From Pseudisothecium myosuroides (lineage: Eukaryota; Streptophyta; Bryopsida; Hypnales; Lembophyllaceae): a stretch of DNA of 64,000 nucleotides. The position numbers and the translations under genes are program-made. The stretch is from positions 17,673,296 to 17,737,295 of the forward strand of contig OX637292.1 in the NCBI GenBank assembly GCA_951799445.1, written 5' to 3'. This document shows, piece by piece, positions 35,762-47,929 of the stretch. The notes under the pieces were generated by a model. The model saw nothing but the letters and a program-made list of their open reading frames with translations. It was not told the origin of the DNA and made no database searches. The stretch's first letter is position 1, and the number at the start of each line of letters is the position of its first letter.

Positions 35762-36639
35762 GGTATTAGAGAGGTTATTATAGTAAAGAAAAGTCATTTG
35801 CATTCATGATGTTTGTATAGGGCAAGGCTAAGACTAGCAATCAATATTACTTTAGAGAGGTTCATTACTTTAGAAAGCATTGTTTATTAGAAGTTGTATT
35901 GTAGAATCTTTACTTGTATATTGGGCTAACTTAGTGCTACAAAAACAAAAGCTTCTTGTGGTGCAATTGGTTATTCCATATAGAATAATAGTGTAGAAAA
36001 AACACTTTAGCTTTCATGTTCAAGATTTTGTGTTTATATTCCATCATTAAAGGAGGCCATAAAGTGAAGTGTTCCAAGCCCCTCCTATTCTAAAAGTAAC
36101 TCAAGAGTACATATTATCATAAATAATAATGTATTCATGATGACTATTTCCAGATCAAAATTGCTTTTAGAGGTGCCCAAATTCCAAGAAATAGTCAGTC
36201 TAAATGATCCAAAAAATATTAAACAACTTTTGAGTTAATTTAGATGCACTTTCTTCGTCTTTTGAGAAAAAATGATTGAAGAATGTTTTGAGATGTGCAA
36301 CCCTTTTAAAAATTTGGCACTTTGTCATTATGGACACCATCTCTAACATGAGATTACATGTCAAGGAATGAATTCTTGGCGTACAATTATATTAGAGGTG
36401 GTGTGTTCTTTTACAATCAATGTGACATGCTTGACCTCTTCAGTTTAATTTATGCTTATGCTGTTTTTGGTTGAGAAAGTTATTAAAAGTGCTATCAGTC
36501 TAGTTGAGCATAATGGCCCTTTTGTTTGACAAAAGTGTTGATTTTAGTGAAAAGAAGACATGAGGGTACACTTGTCATTTTGTCATTGGTTGAGAAAATG
36601 AGACGTGAATGCTTATGAAATACCCACCCCCATCCCATA

Positions 36640-36800
36640 TTTGTATTTTTTTGGAAGTTGTTTGGAGTGCAATCAATATGGGATATAAATTGCCATGTAT
36701 ATTTTGTATATATCTATATAATTTGTATTTGTATTTTGTATGGATATGTATATATTCTTTATGTTTATGTATATAATCCACGTACCATATGTATTTGGTA
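36640..36800. repeat. Low-complexity TATRTATTTGTAT tract
   Basis: Irregular runs of TATGTAT/TTTGTAT units, similar in type to the tracts at 17,264 and 41,320. The rest of 36,420-37,418 shows no gene I can support. Confidence 0.5.
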
Positions 36801-37086
36801 TCCATATCCTAGAGCACCAAACCTAGGTAGCCTAATCTTCTTGATGGCCTAGATTGTCTCTCACAATGGCAATCAATGGTGATTAATTTTCTTACTATTT
36901 TAATTGGAGATTAGCGGCATTGGAGAGGCGTTTTTTTTAATCAAGTTCAATGACTGTGTTATTAGGAAAAAATTGAATCCCAAACGAGGCCTCTTGGCAA
37001 TGCAAAAATTTGGGTGGAAAAAGCCTTCGCAATTCACTAATTGCGCCAAGATTTGCATGATGGGCTCAAATACTTGTCATGATTAC

Positions 37087-37175
37087 CCAATCCATCTCAA
37101 AAATCTCTACGATTTACCGTTTATCCAATCCATCTCCAAAATCTCTACAATCCATCTCCACAATTCACCGTTTAC
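37087..37175 (+). repeat. Short tandem repeat, about 26-37 bp units
   Basis: Three diverged copies containing CCAATCCATCTC, AAAATCTCTAC and CACCGTTTA in order. Not coding. Confidence 0.75.
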
Positions 37176-37422
37176 AAATATTTATACCCGGAGAGATCAC
37201 TCTTTGTAATTTAAGGTATACATATGAATTAAGAAGGTATTTGATGTGGGGCTATTTACCCTAATTATTGTATTTAAGATGACCGTATTTTTACATAAAA
37301 AGCTACGAGTGGCATATTTCTAATACCCTACCGTTTTCGTAAATTCATTCATGCGGTTTTTAAAGTGGGCCTATTTTACATATAAAATTTAAGTGTTCAA
37401 TTGATCAAGTGGTAGTTTTTAA

Positions 37423-38375
37423 CCCCTAAAGACCAATTGTCCGTTGAATGAACAATTGAAATCCAAGTAGGATCCTGTAAAGTCAATTTTGGTCGGTTGT
37501 TCACAAAAGTTTGACACAAGGTGTGAACATGTACCCCTTAAGTGAAAATATACTTTTTACTACTTGAGTACCCAAATCAAAAGTTATGTACGTTGCCTTG
37601 AACTTTTTTGGCAGCTCTAGCAATTTGGGCATCTTTTGCAAATGCTCATCAACTTTTGAAATTTGGCATGTATGTAACTAATAAAATATGGCATCAATTG
37701 TCCAAAAAAATTTAATTCTCAAATCGCATGCTAAAAGGAGTCAAACTTTATTAGCTATATATGTCAGGGTGGCTTAAAAAAAAACATTTTCTTCTACTTC
37801 AAGCCCTATTATCTTGCAATATGTGAAGTCAAAGTTCTTGAAAAAATTTTCCGCATATTTCAAATGTTTGTCTCTAATTTTTTACAATTTGGATTTCAAA
37901 TAAAAAATTTCCTCATTGCACAAGAAATCATCAAAGAATGACTAGTGTATTGCCAATGCACTTAACTTCCTAACATTGCATGTTCATTTAGAGTAAGCTA
38001 GACTCCATATTTGCTTCTAAAATTCTTCATGGATAAACCTAATATCTTATATGTATGAATGGCCAAAATCCTCACTTTTTGTATAGAGCAAAAATTTTAC
38101 TCTGAAAGGGCTCAAAGTCTGTTGACCGTGTTTTGTAGGAATAAAAAAAAAGTTTTTTTTTTCACTTCAAATGTTATAATTTTTCAATCCATGCAGTCAA
38201 ATGGGCTGAATTTTTTTTCTACACATTTCTTTGCTTGTTTATCTATACACTTTTGTCTGCTTAAACTTTTTTTTTATAAATTAATTTTTAATTTTAGACA
38301 ATGCATCAAAAATAGGCAACTTTCGAGGCAGCTTTGGACTTTTTCTCTTCCAAAATACCCTGCGGCCTTTACAGG
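37423..38375. mobile_element. TTAA-flanked MITE, diverged copy 7
   Basis: 953 bp with TTAA at 37419-37422 and 38376-38379; ends CCCCTAAAGACC / GGCCTTTACAGG, so the right terminus has mutated (ACAGG for AGGGG). The interior is more diverged than other 900-bp copies, suggesting an older insertion or another subfamily. Confidence 0.72.
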
Positions 38376-38916
38376 TTAATAACAAGTTTATCATTGAACA
38401 CTTCAAAATCCCCATTAAAACTATCATGTGAACATCCTATTCAATATGAGTGTGTTTAACATTTATGACTTCAAAGAATGAAGTTAAACAGACTATAAAT
38501 TCTATCTTCATGTTGTACAATTTTTAGTTTGTTGAACCCACTAAGGTAAACCTTTCTATTTGTGCAATGTGAAATTTTTTGCCACTTGTGATCAATGCCT
38601 TACGTTTACACTTAATTTTTTTAATATATACACTACTAGTTAGTAACATGGCAAAATTTTAGTCAATTACCCTTCATTGTAGATTTTCTTGACTATGTCT
38701 ATTTTATCACCACATGAAATTATCTTGCCACATCTATACTCATTGTACTATGAAAAATTTGCATGGCCTCTATTTGTCAAGGCTAACTTATTAATAAAAA
38801 TTCCTACTCCATGATGTTTTTATATAGTCTACTTTATATATAACAGAGTATGTAGCATTTTATGGACCCTATCAAAGGCCTACATATTATATAAAATTTC
38901 TCTACTTTGAATTTAA

Positions 38917-39819
38917 CCCCTAAAGGACCAAAGTCCCCTCGGGGGACACTTGGGATTTTGGGCAAGCTCGTGCGACCTGAAATTTTAACCTGATTTTTTG
39001 AATTTTTTTTTGAAGATAGGAAATCACATTAGCTTTCTAAAAATATAATTTTTTTTTCAATCGGTGCCCGGGAGCAAAAGTTATGCCATTCTAAAGCAAA
39101 AAAGCAGTTTGTCGGGCAGAAAAAAAAAAAACACGATTTTTTTTTTTCAAAAATTTCCCCTCAAAGATCATGTTTTTGTCTACATTTGAAGCTTTGATTC
39201 ATTCAATTTGGACTCAGAATGAAAAAGTTATGGACATTCTTGTTTTTCGGGCAATCTAAGCATCTTAAAAACAACAACTTATAGAATTCATTTTTGAATG
39301 CAATTTTCAATTTTTTTCAATTTTTTTTTTGACAAGGTTTAGTTTGTTTGCAAGAACAATCCCACCATTGGGATTATGGTGTTTTAATTCCACCTAAGAG
39401 CTATTAACGATTTTGTGCTTTGTTCAATTTTGGACCTACTTCTACTTAAAAAAAATTTATATGTGAAAATCAAGTTTTGATATGCTGAAATTTTTTCCCC
39501 GACTCTCAACTCAAATGTTCAACATAAATTTTTTAACTTTTTGGTGTATAGTGCAAAAAAAATCCACAAATGGCCGTCAAAGTCATCTGAAATTGTAGGA
39601 AACAGTTCCAAAAAATTTCTTTTTCCAACTTTGAATGCTAATATCTTCCAATCGGAACGGTCAAATTTCTTGAAATTTTTACCACATGATTTGAGACAAG
39701 TGAAGTTCAAGATCCTACGGTTAGATTGTAAAAAAAAAAATTGGGTTTAGGGAGTGATTGCAGCAGGAATGGTAGTTTCAATGGTTTTGGAGCCTGAAAA
39801 TGGCTTGGTCCTTTAGGGG
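38917..39819. mobile_element. TTAA-flanked MITE, copy 8
   Basis: 903 bp, ends CCCCTAAAGGACC / GGTCCTTTAGGGG, TTAA at 38913-38916 and 39820-39823. Carries the subterminal near-palindrome GTCCCCTCGGGGGAC, and is the inverted partner of copy 5 by sequence. Non-coding. Confidence 0.87.
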
Positions 39820-39969
39820 TTAAAGGACCCTATCTTATAAGTCATGTAGTTTTTAAAAAAGTCAACAAGACGACAATGATCTCCCCAGGTATCTATGTGC
39901 TAAATGGCTACAAGTAATTTTACATGGTGGCACCAATGACAATGTGGCCATTCTAATACTCATTCAATT

Positions 39970-40370
39970 AGTACTCAAATTAGTAAAAAAACTCAAATCC
40001 TCTTATTAGGTTCAATTTCCTCCTAATTGACAATCAAAAGTTATAGACAAATTTCAGAGAGGGTGTTTGAAAATGTCAAAAAAAAATCCATTCCAACCCC
40101 TCTCTAAATTTTGTCTATAACTTTTGATTGGAGGCTCAAAATCTCAAATGGATTTTTGAAAATGAAATTTATCTTGATTTACCAACCTTTTTAGTTAAAT
40201 TTTTTTTGAAGAAAGTTATTTAGATACTATTTTTAAATGAGGTTTGAAATTCTACTTCCAACCCAATTCCTATTTTAATTTGACTTAACTATGAGTGAAC
40301 GTTGAGCTCCTATTAATTCTAATTTACACATTTCACATGGGTTGTTCTACCTTCTACCACCTCACATGTA
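39970..40370. mobile_element. Partial foldback element, relative of 34,789-35,761
   Basis: Contains a local inverted repeat (AAAAGTTATAGACAAA around 40,030 and TTTGTCTATAACTTTTG around 40,110) and then matches the right half of the foldback at 35,290-35,560 in the same order (TTGACTTAACTATGA, GTTGAGCTCCTA, CTAATTTACA). Its outer left arm is missing. Confidence 0.6.
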
Positions 40371-41968
40371 CATAGTGAGCTTCTCTTATAACTTGAAATC
40401 TCAGATTAAGTTGAAAATGCTTCGGAAGCAATGCAAGGTTGTTCTCAATAAAGTGAAAATGAAATTATTTATGTTAAATTTTAAAACCATGAAACTCTTT
40501 GTATTGCACACTCCACTTGAAGCCCTTGCTTGGCTCATTAATTGTGGGGTAGAGGAAAAGCAGTGAAGCTCCACTCTTCAAATCCACACGTGAAAGTCCT
40601 CCTTGGCGCATTAGCCATGTGGATGCCCTTATACCTTCACTTTACTTACTCTAGCTAGTTAATCAAAACAAAGGGATCAAGACAGTGTTAGCTTGTGTAC
40701 ATGTGATACAGTCATTTCTTAGAGTCACACTATTTTTAAAATAGGTAAATTTAGGTACACTGAAATATTATTATATTGACTAATTTATTCAAAAATCAAA
40801 TAATATAGTAATATTAAATTTTGAGGTGATTCTGATTTTGCGCTCTCTCTAACAGTACGTATAATGAAGAGTCTGTTGAAGGTTGCTCTAGTATCAGGGT
40901 TGTCTTGTCTAACAAAAAAGACATATTAGACACCATATTGGATGTTTGATAGTGAGTGTCATGTTAAACAAGTGTCGAGTTTGTTAGATGTGTTCTTCAG
41001 TAGAATTTTTCTCACATATTATAGGAATATCCTTGAATATTTTCAAATATTCTAGGTATGTTTTAAAATCTACCTAATAGATAGACGGGATCTACCAGAT
41101 GTCTTGAACATTGTGTTAGAAGTAGTATCATTGTGTTTGACAAGACAACCTTGTCTATTATCTATACAACATGGACGATGTGATTTCATTGCATAGGACA
41201 CATTATATCCTCAAAAAAAACATATTATGAATTTTTTTGAAGTGTCCCTTTTCAGTTGATAGTGAGTGAATTCACTTCACTACCCACTTAATAAGTGAGT
41301 GAAGTAATATGTATATTTTTCATTATCCCCTATATTTATATATTTTTTTAACAAGGTAAATGTTAAAAAAATATTTTGTATTTTGTATCTATATCCGTGT
41401 GTTATACCATATCAATATTCCATATATCACATCTGTATTCTATAGATCATACCTACAAATATTTGATATGTATATTGTATCCATATTAAAGTTTTTTGGT
41501 TTGAGTTTTGGAGAGTAGGCAAGTGGGCAAATCAATTTTTTAATTTAAATTTAATATTAATATTTGTGAGATGATTAATTGATTGATAAGATCTATGTAT
41601 GTCCCTTTTTAGGAAATAATAATTTGATTGGCTACTAAGATATGATTATGATTAGACTTAGTTGAACAAGTTTTGATTATAATTTTTAATAAATTGTAGT
41701 CTAACTTATATATAAAAAAAATGGAAGAATTCAAATATATTGTTGCAATTTGAATTGTTAATTTCATGGCAAGGTGATCAACCAATGTCACTCCAACTTT
41801 GAGTGAGGTGTCTATAGTCTACATCAAGAATTGTGCCCAAATAAGCAATTGAGCATTTTGCTAATTATTATAATTTTTGCATATTATTATATTTTCTATT
41901 ATTAAATTGATCAATGTTTTTGTTGAATCTTGTTGAAAGTCAAAAGACTTTTTGTAGATTCTATTCTT

Positions 41969-42700
41969 GGGTGATTGCATGAAACACTTGTACTATTTTC
42001 TGTCACACGTCTCGTGTTGATTAGTTTTTTGGCCATAATTCTTGGATTTTGACTCCAAATGATTCAAAATTCATAGTCACGGTACTGATGACTATTATAC
42101 ACCTTGACTATTTTTTTGGAATTTTTTAAAAATGTTTTACTATTTAATACTAGCCCCTGATATTATGTCACAAATGCCAATTTGGAGTTTTTTAGTACTA
42201 TTTAGTACCCATAAAAACGAATTTGGAGCTGAAATTTGGTAGAAATGGTCTTCTAAAAGACTTGTAGGTATTGTCCAAAGGAATTTCAAAAATACTTAAT
42301 TTTGTGTGGTGTAGAAGTCCACGAATTGAGTCCCTTGCTACTAGCATTTTGAAGCATGTAAAAAATTATTTTGGTGTTTTTTTTGGTGAATGACCATCTC
42401 CACAGAGTTGCCACAAATGGACAATTTTTATTTTTTTAATTTAAATTTTTTCCTATTTTCTACTAATTAAAACATCAAAGTATGTATTTTCTTAAGATTT
42501 GGCACTTTTCTAGTTCTCCTACTTAGAGAATTTTTTAATGAATTTTCTTTGGTGGTTACCTTCATCTTAAAGGTGCATACATTGGCCATATTTTTTAATT
42601 TTCTTAAAAATTGATTTTTTAATTTTAAAATACTCCAAAAAAAATCATGAGTACTATTGCAAAATGCAACAAATAGTATAGGTGTTTCGTGCAATCACCC
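41969..42700. mobile_element. 732-bp TIR element with 4-bp target duplication (GGGTGATTGCA family), copy 1
   Basis: Inverted ends of about 30 bp, GGGTGATTGCATGAAACACT and the complement of GGGTGATTGCACGAAACACC, flanked by TCTT (41965-41968 and 42701-42704). The left arm of the big inverted duplication has the empty site, with a single TCTT, at about 16,788-16,795. No transposase frame. Superfamilies that make 4-bp duplications without requiring TTAA include Sola and some Academ and Ginger elements; I cannot choose among them. Confidence 0.82.
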
Positions 42701-45372
42701 TCTTATGTATTTTTTGGATTCCGTATGAAGAAATTGTGAATTTTCAAATTGTTGAAATTCATTGTATCCAAAAGCGACTTAAACTTTCACAATAGAGGCA
42801 ATGCATTTTAGACAAGAATTTCTTGGAGGTGGTTTTAGAAAGGGACTAGCAATAGGTGCATTTAATTTTTTGTTAACCATAAAATGATAGGTCCTAAAGA
42901 CTATATAGTTGAACTTCAAATTCCTTCAATCTAAATGTTTCCATTGTACTATTATATATGAATGAAATTTTATTTTATTTATTTAGAGATGATTAGATGA
43001 AATCACATGTCTTTTGTTTATAATTCTTTTTGTTTTCTTGGCAAAATCTAAAAAATAATAGTGAATTTTTAAGAAAAATGAAGAAGATTCATATCAAATA
43101 CAAAATATGCTTAAAAGACATGAAACTCTCACTATATGATAACAAAATAGTAAGAAATATCAAAGTCGAAACCAAGTTTTCTTATAGTCACTCTCGGTGA
43201 CTGCAAAGAGCACTTGATGATTTTGATACATTTGAAATAGTAAATGCCAATTTTGTTGAAAGAGAACAATAATCTTAAGGATGTTTTGTGTTTTTTTCTT
43301 CTCTAAATTATAATCAAAGGAGGAACTTCCATGTCCAATAACGAGCATCTGTGAGTTAAGATTTCTTTCCTAGAAGCAAGTTGATGGTCCTTCTGCATTA
43401 AAAGGTATGTGTATCCATAATCAAATACTAGCCAAAATGCAACACCTACATTTGAATCAAAAAGTGTCACAAATACCTAAATATTGATTATAGAAGATGT
43501 ATACAATCAAAATATAAGAGTCTACAAGATTTTAGTATTGGTTTTAGCTACATTTAGAGATAGTATTAAAAAATCATAACTTATTTATGCGGTGTTTAAA
43601 TAATGCATGCTAAAGTGTGTTGGAATCTTCTCTCAGTTGACAATAAGATCCAATTAGTTTTTTTTTTATAATGAGGTATTGTAACTATGCTATGAAATTG
43701 TAATTGGTTTCTACTTTTGCATGGTTGCTAGAAAAATAGATGTGTCTGTGTTAGGATTTGCAATGAAGCAATTCTTGTTAGAAGGGAATGTCCTCAATTT
43801 CAGCTTAATTGTCAAAGTTTTGACCAACTGTACTAATCCTAAATCTATACTTGTCCTTGTCAGGAAAGAAAAAATGCATGCATAACTCAATTTTGGCAAT
43901 TGGAACCTTCCCAATTCAATCAAGATAGTTGTGTAGGCTTTTAGATTTCTATATAATCCCTCCCTAATAGAAGCAAGGGACAAGCTTATATAATGAATTT
44001 TCTAGATTCCAAAGTCCATTTCTATATATGCTTCATTGCTCCCATTTGGCAATGATGTATGGATGATTTATATTTAATTTAAATTTCAAAGATCAAATGA
44101 CATATCTTTTGTAAGTGCTAAAATTATGAGACTTTTGTGAATTTTAATTTATTACAAAATTTTGAATAAAAAATCACTGCATTGAATACCGAATATGCTC
44201 TAAATTCCTTCATTAATTTATTTTTCTTTTAATTGGTCTAGTTTTCATAGCTTGAAATAGAAAAAAAAAGATTTCTAGATTGAGCCATTGAGTAGTGCAT
44301 GGAGTTTTTATCTTATAATACTATTAATGATGACTAATTAGATTTTTCATTGTTTGAAAGAAATAATCTTTATAAATTAATAAATTAGAATTTGGAAAAA
44401 GAATTATTTTAATATAGAAATATGGAAATTTAAAATTTATATTTACATTTGTTAAAAGTCTCACAATTTTTACATATTTGATTTAATCATAGTTAATTAT
44501 TTGCTAAATTTTGATATTTAAAATTTGTAAAATTATTGCATTTTAATTTATAAAATATTAGATTTATAAATGTTTTATAATTTGAAATTTAAATATTTGA
44601 AATAAAATGATTGTTTTAATCAGTTTTTTAATATTTAAAAAAACTTTTAGTTTAACAAATGATTTTTTAGGAGTTGGGCTAAGTCAATTAATTATTTGTC
44701 ACATTTATAATTATATGAACTTAGGCCTAGGATGTATATTCTATTCAAATTAGACTAGTATCAAGTAGTGATCAATGTATGCCTAGTCTATATTATACAT
44801 TTATTAGTATTTGTTTAGTGTTTATTTATGAATACAATGGAAGCGTCTTTAATTTTAAAAGAAAATAAGTTATAAGATGATAATGATTATTATTAAATTT
44901 AGTGCATTTAAAAAAAATAAAGTAGAGTTTTTGATGATGTTATGTACAGTGCCAACAATTAATTGTCAGGTTAATTGTATGGAAAGAAATATTGAATTTG
45001 AAAGAAAAGTTGAGCTATTCACACTAACTTTTGTACTAATTGGTTGGTTTAAAAAATCTTTTAAAGCCTTACAAAAGGTTAAAAAGGTTCTCAAGCACAT
45101 CACAAAAAGATCAAACCTTTCCGAACTACGAGAGGTTACTTTCATTGTACAAATCTTAAATCTTCTTTTAAAATTATCACTAGACATCATTTTTGCTCTC
45201 AAGGTGAGGAGAGACTTGTTTTGCAATTGTCTGTCTTTACTTCTCTTATAGACAATCGCATTTATTCCTAAGGGCTTGTTCTAACTTCTAAGTTATTGCT
45301 TGTACATAGTTGTCCGGTTGTACTTAAGAATTTAGTTGAGTAGAATTAGTGGATCATTGCCTTTCAACTGAA

Positions 45373-45521
45373 TTCTTATTGTGAACCATAGGAGGGTTGT
45401 TGTTGAATTGTGCACCGTGGCAGGTGTATAGTCCAATTGTGAATCACAAGAGGTTTGTAGTTGTATTGTAAAGCACGGTAGGTTTGTAGTCTCATTGTGA
45501 ACCACAAGAGATTTGTAGCAC
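45373..45521 (+). repeat. Diverged tandem repeat, about 40-45 bp units
   Basis: About four copies of a unit built on ATTGTGAACCACAAGAG followed by GTTTGTAGT. Related single units lie at 58,950-59,060 in the other module copy. Not coding. Confidence 0.7.
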
Positions 45522-45589
45522 CTTTCTACTCCTTTAATTTGTATGTCTTTTGAACTTGAAGCAAGTCTTAAAATGGTCCTCTTTGATTT

Positions 45590-45942
45590 TTGCTTCAAAT
45601 GTGTTGTTTATCTATGCTTTGTTTCATAGCTAGAACTCACTGCAAAAAGTTCTCAAATATTGTGCTAAGTTGTGTTAAATTGTATGGTTCTCAAGGTCTC
45701 CTTTGTAGTTAGAAGCTCAAACTTGTTGCTCTAGTTGAAAATGTAGCTCTAAGGAACCAGCAACTCTATAACAACTTTGCAGCAATGCCATAGCAACTCC
45801 TTATTCAGGACAACAAGTGGTTGCAACTCCATAGCTCTCTCAATCTCTCAATCCCAAACCTTTGCAACCAACCCAAGTTTTGAATGTGCAAACCGTCCTA
45901 ACCAAGCAACGCTAGGACTGTGTTGGTGAACCAAGTCCGGCC
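45590..45942 (+). repeat. Flank module copy directly upstream of the E2 pseudogene
   Basis: Matches 59,130-59,592 in order: AAAAAGTTCTCAA, TTGTGTTAA, AAGGTCTCCTTT, TTGCTCTA, GAAAATGTAG, ACCAGCAACTC, CAATCCCAAACC, AACCGTCCTAACCAAGCAAC and GCTAGGACTGTG. The match continues into the coding region, so promoter and gene were duplicated together. The 59-kb copy has extra sequence at about 59,388-59,480 that is absent here. Confidence 0.85.
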
Positions 45943-46362
45943 ATGGTGACGACGTGTGGTCTAGCCTGCAGCGTCTCCACCGCGACCTCACCAAACTCGA
46001 GCGCAAGCCCATGGACGGCATCCAACACCACTTCCACAATGACGACATGACGCACATGTACCTCATCCTGTCAACTTTGTCTGACCCCTACCGCAACCTG
46101 CGCCTACACCTGGACGTGGAGATTCCAAGCTCCTCTCCACATGGCCCGCCCAAAGTCTCCATCCAAACCCTCCGTCACACACCCCAAAGTGTTTGGAGGC
46201 CACATCTGCTGCGACATTCTTCGCCATGCCATGAAGGAGAATCTGTACAGTAGGGGCTACACGCCTGCATATCTCTTCAAGTATGTCTTCCTACAGCCGC
46301 TCAACTTCTTCTTGGCCTATGAACGTGGGGAACAAGCGTATATGCAGGAACGTGGGGAATAG
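45943..46362 (+). pseudogene. Truncated, frameshifted copy of the E2 plus F-box-like gene at 59,593
   Basis: Follows the first 128 or so codons of the gene at 59,593 at high similarity, including LQRLHRDL, PMDGIQHH, RNLRLHLDVEIPSS and GHICCDILRHA. Breaks seen: a one-base deletion between the ATG (45,943) and the codons for LQRL, so the original start is out of frame; a one-base insertion at about 46,172 (AAACCCTCC for GACCTCC); the HPN motif changed to HPK; and loss of everything after the E2 domain, ending in a frame that stops at 46,360-46,362. The presumed catalytic cysteine codon is kept. It is a partial duplicate that cannot give the full product. Its upstream region is also shared with the intact gene. 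Confidence 0.9.
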
Positions 46363-46554
46363 GAACATGATTGTTGCAAACCATTTGAGTCTTACTAACC
46401 TTTCTTTCAACTCTCTCAATCTTTCATTGCACATGCAAATTTTAAAACTTCATCTATACTTATCACTAGACAATCATTTTAAGTTTCTTACTCAAGGTGA
46501 GAGAGACTTGTTTTGCGATCATCTTTCTTTTTGTATCAACGGTTGCGTTCATTA

Positions 46555-46680
46555 CACTACAAAAAAAACCATGGCTAAATTGACAGATTTTTGAGGACAT
46601 CTAATGTTGCAGTCTATGTTTTTATGTCAACAATGACATCCAATGTAACATCTTCATGTCCTTTTTTATCACTGCTAGAA
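46555..46680 (+). mobile_element. CACTA-like left end, other end not found
   Basis: Starts CACTACAAAAAAAACCATGG and contains an internal inverted pair (GGACATCTAATGTTGC and ATCCAATGTAACATCTTC) related to the interior of the complete CACTA MITE at 49,205-49,442. I see no matching right end nearby with a 3-bp duplication, so it may be truncated, or the right end may have been shared with the element ending at 49,081. Confidence 0.45.
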
Positions 46681-47834
46681 AATGATGTCCTTATCAACAA
46701 GAAATACAATTGAAGTATGTTGATTAAGAGAGTTGGTTAGGATAGCTTAATTCAGACAAAAAATCAACATGTTTATGTTCATTCATGTCTTATCAACGTT
46801 AAATATGATGAATATGCCATGTCATTTTCAAATATTTCACATAGATGTTGACATGACAAAGTAGGATCTTTGTTACAAAATATCATGGTATGTACATTAA
46901 TGAATGATTTCAAATGTTTAATAATGCAGGTTTTGGAAATGTACAATTTACAAAATATTTAGAATCTTCATTTTCAAAGAACTTTGACAATGCACAAGAT
47001 TGCAAAATGTACCAATCATATGTTTGCATTACATCTTTATTATCATATAAAAATTTATACATTTGAAGGATTTCAAATCTAGTCATGTTTCTAATCAAAT
47101 GAAGAAAAAAAATCTACTTTTATTTGAAGAAAGCTAAATTTAGGAAGACCTCCAATTCCATATGAACTTTCAAAGCTATGAAATTTTAAATTCTTAAGCC
47201 TTGAGTCTTAAAATTCCTAGATTTTCTAACCTAATTTCTTATTCTTCAACAAAAAAAGTTTAAATAATCTTGAATCATACACCGAAGGAAAAAATTTGGC
47301 CCAAACATACAATTTGGATTAGAAATATATTTTTCACTTAAATATAAATTAAAAGAATGGCTCATAGCTTTATATAAATTTTACTTGTAAGCATGCATGA
47401 AAATTGAAAATATCTAAATTGCAAATCCAAATCTTGGAAATCATTCTAATATGCAAGGTCTGTTGCCTAACAATAAATGAACAAAAAAGTTAAATTGGTC
47501 AATCCTTCCATTATTGTCTATAATTAATTGTGACATGAACAAGATTAAGGTAACAAAGTTATTTCATGATGAATTAGATCCTCAAAATTTACTTACTACT
47601 AGAAACTTGTGACCAAAACAACAAAAAATCACCATTGTTTTGTTGTTTTGGGCACTAGCGGTCACAACTTGATCAATTTAATAGAATTTTGTAAAGACAT
47701 CAATAGATTTTTGTTGCTTTAAGCACTTCAAATTTTTTTTGGCCAAATCAATAGAAAATAAATAAATTTTAAAAGTAACAATGTGTTATTTATACTTGCA
47801 TATGCAAATTCAACCATAATGTGCTAGTTGAAGA

Positions 47835-47885
47835 CTGCAGTTTGCAAGAGCAAGGTCTTGGGTTCAAACCCTAGTGCCAGCCAAT
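47835..47885 (+). other. tRNA-like / SINE-like patch
   Basis: GGTCTTGGGTTCAAACCCTA resembles the T-arm and B box of a tRNA (GGTTCAAACCC with pairing flanks), preceded about 35 bp upstream by a weak A-box-like TAGTTGAAG. The rest does not fold as a tRNA, so it is more likely a piece of a tRNA-derived SINE than a gene. Confidence 0.3.
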
Positions 47886-47929
47886 ACACATATTGACAAG
47901 GCCGCTAGCCGTATTGCTAACATGACAGT

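Larger units (their letters stand above)
34570..45780 (+). repeat. Right arm of the very large imperfect inverted duplication
   Basis: Counterpart, in opposite orientation, of 14,212-19,930. It is about twice as long because it holds insertions absent from the left arm: the foldback at 34,789-35,761, two TTAA elements, part of a second foldback and the 732-bp element at 41,969-42,700. For at least two of these the left arm shows uninterrupted sequence. No gene is seen in the arm. Confidence 0.85.

Noticed and set aside
44877..45251. 124-codon open frame in the right arm
   Set aside because: Lies in a repeat whose other copies (58,480-58,740) do not keep the frame, and the translation is low-complexity (K, L, I and F rich).
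47850..47885. A tRNA gene
   Set aside because: Only the T-arm/B-box portion resembles a tRNA; no acceptor, D or anticodon stems could be built.
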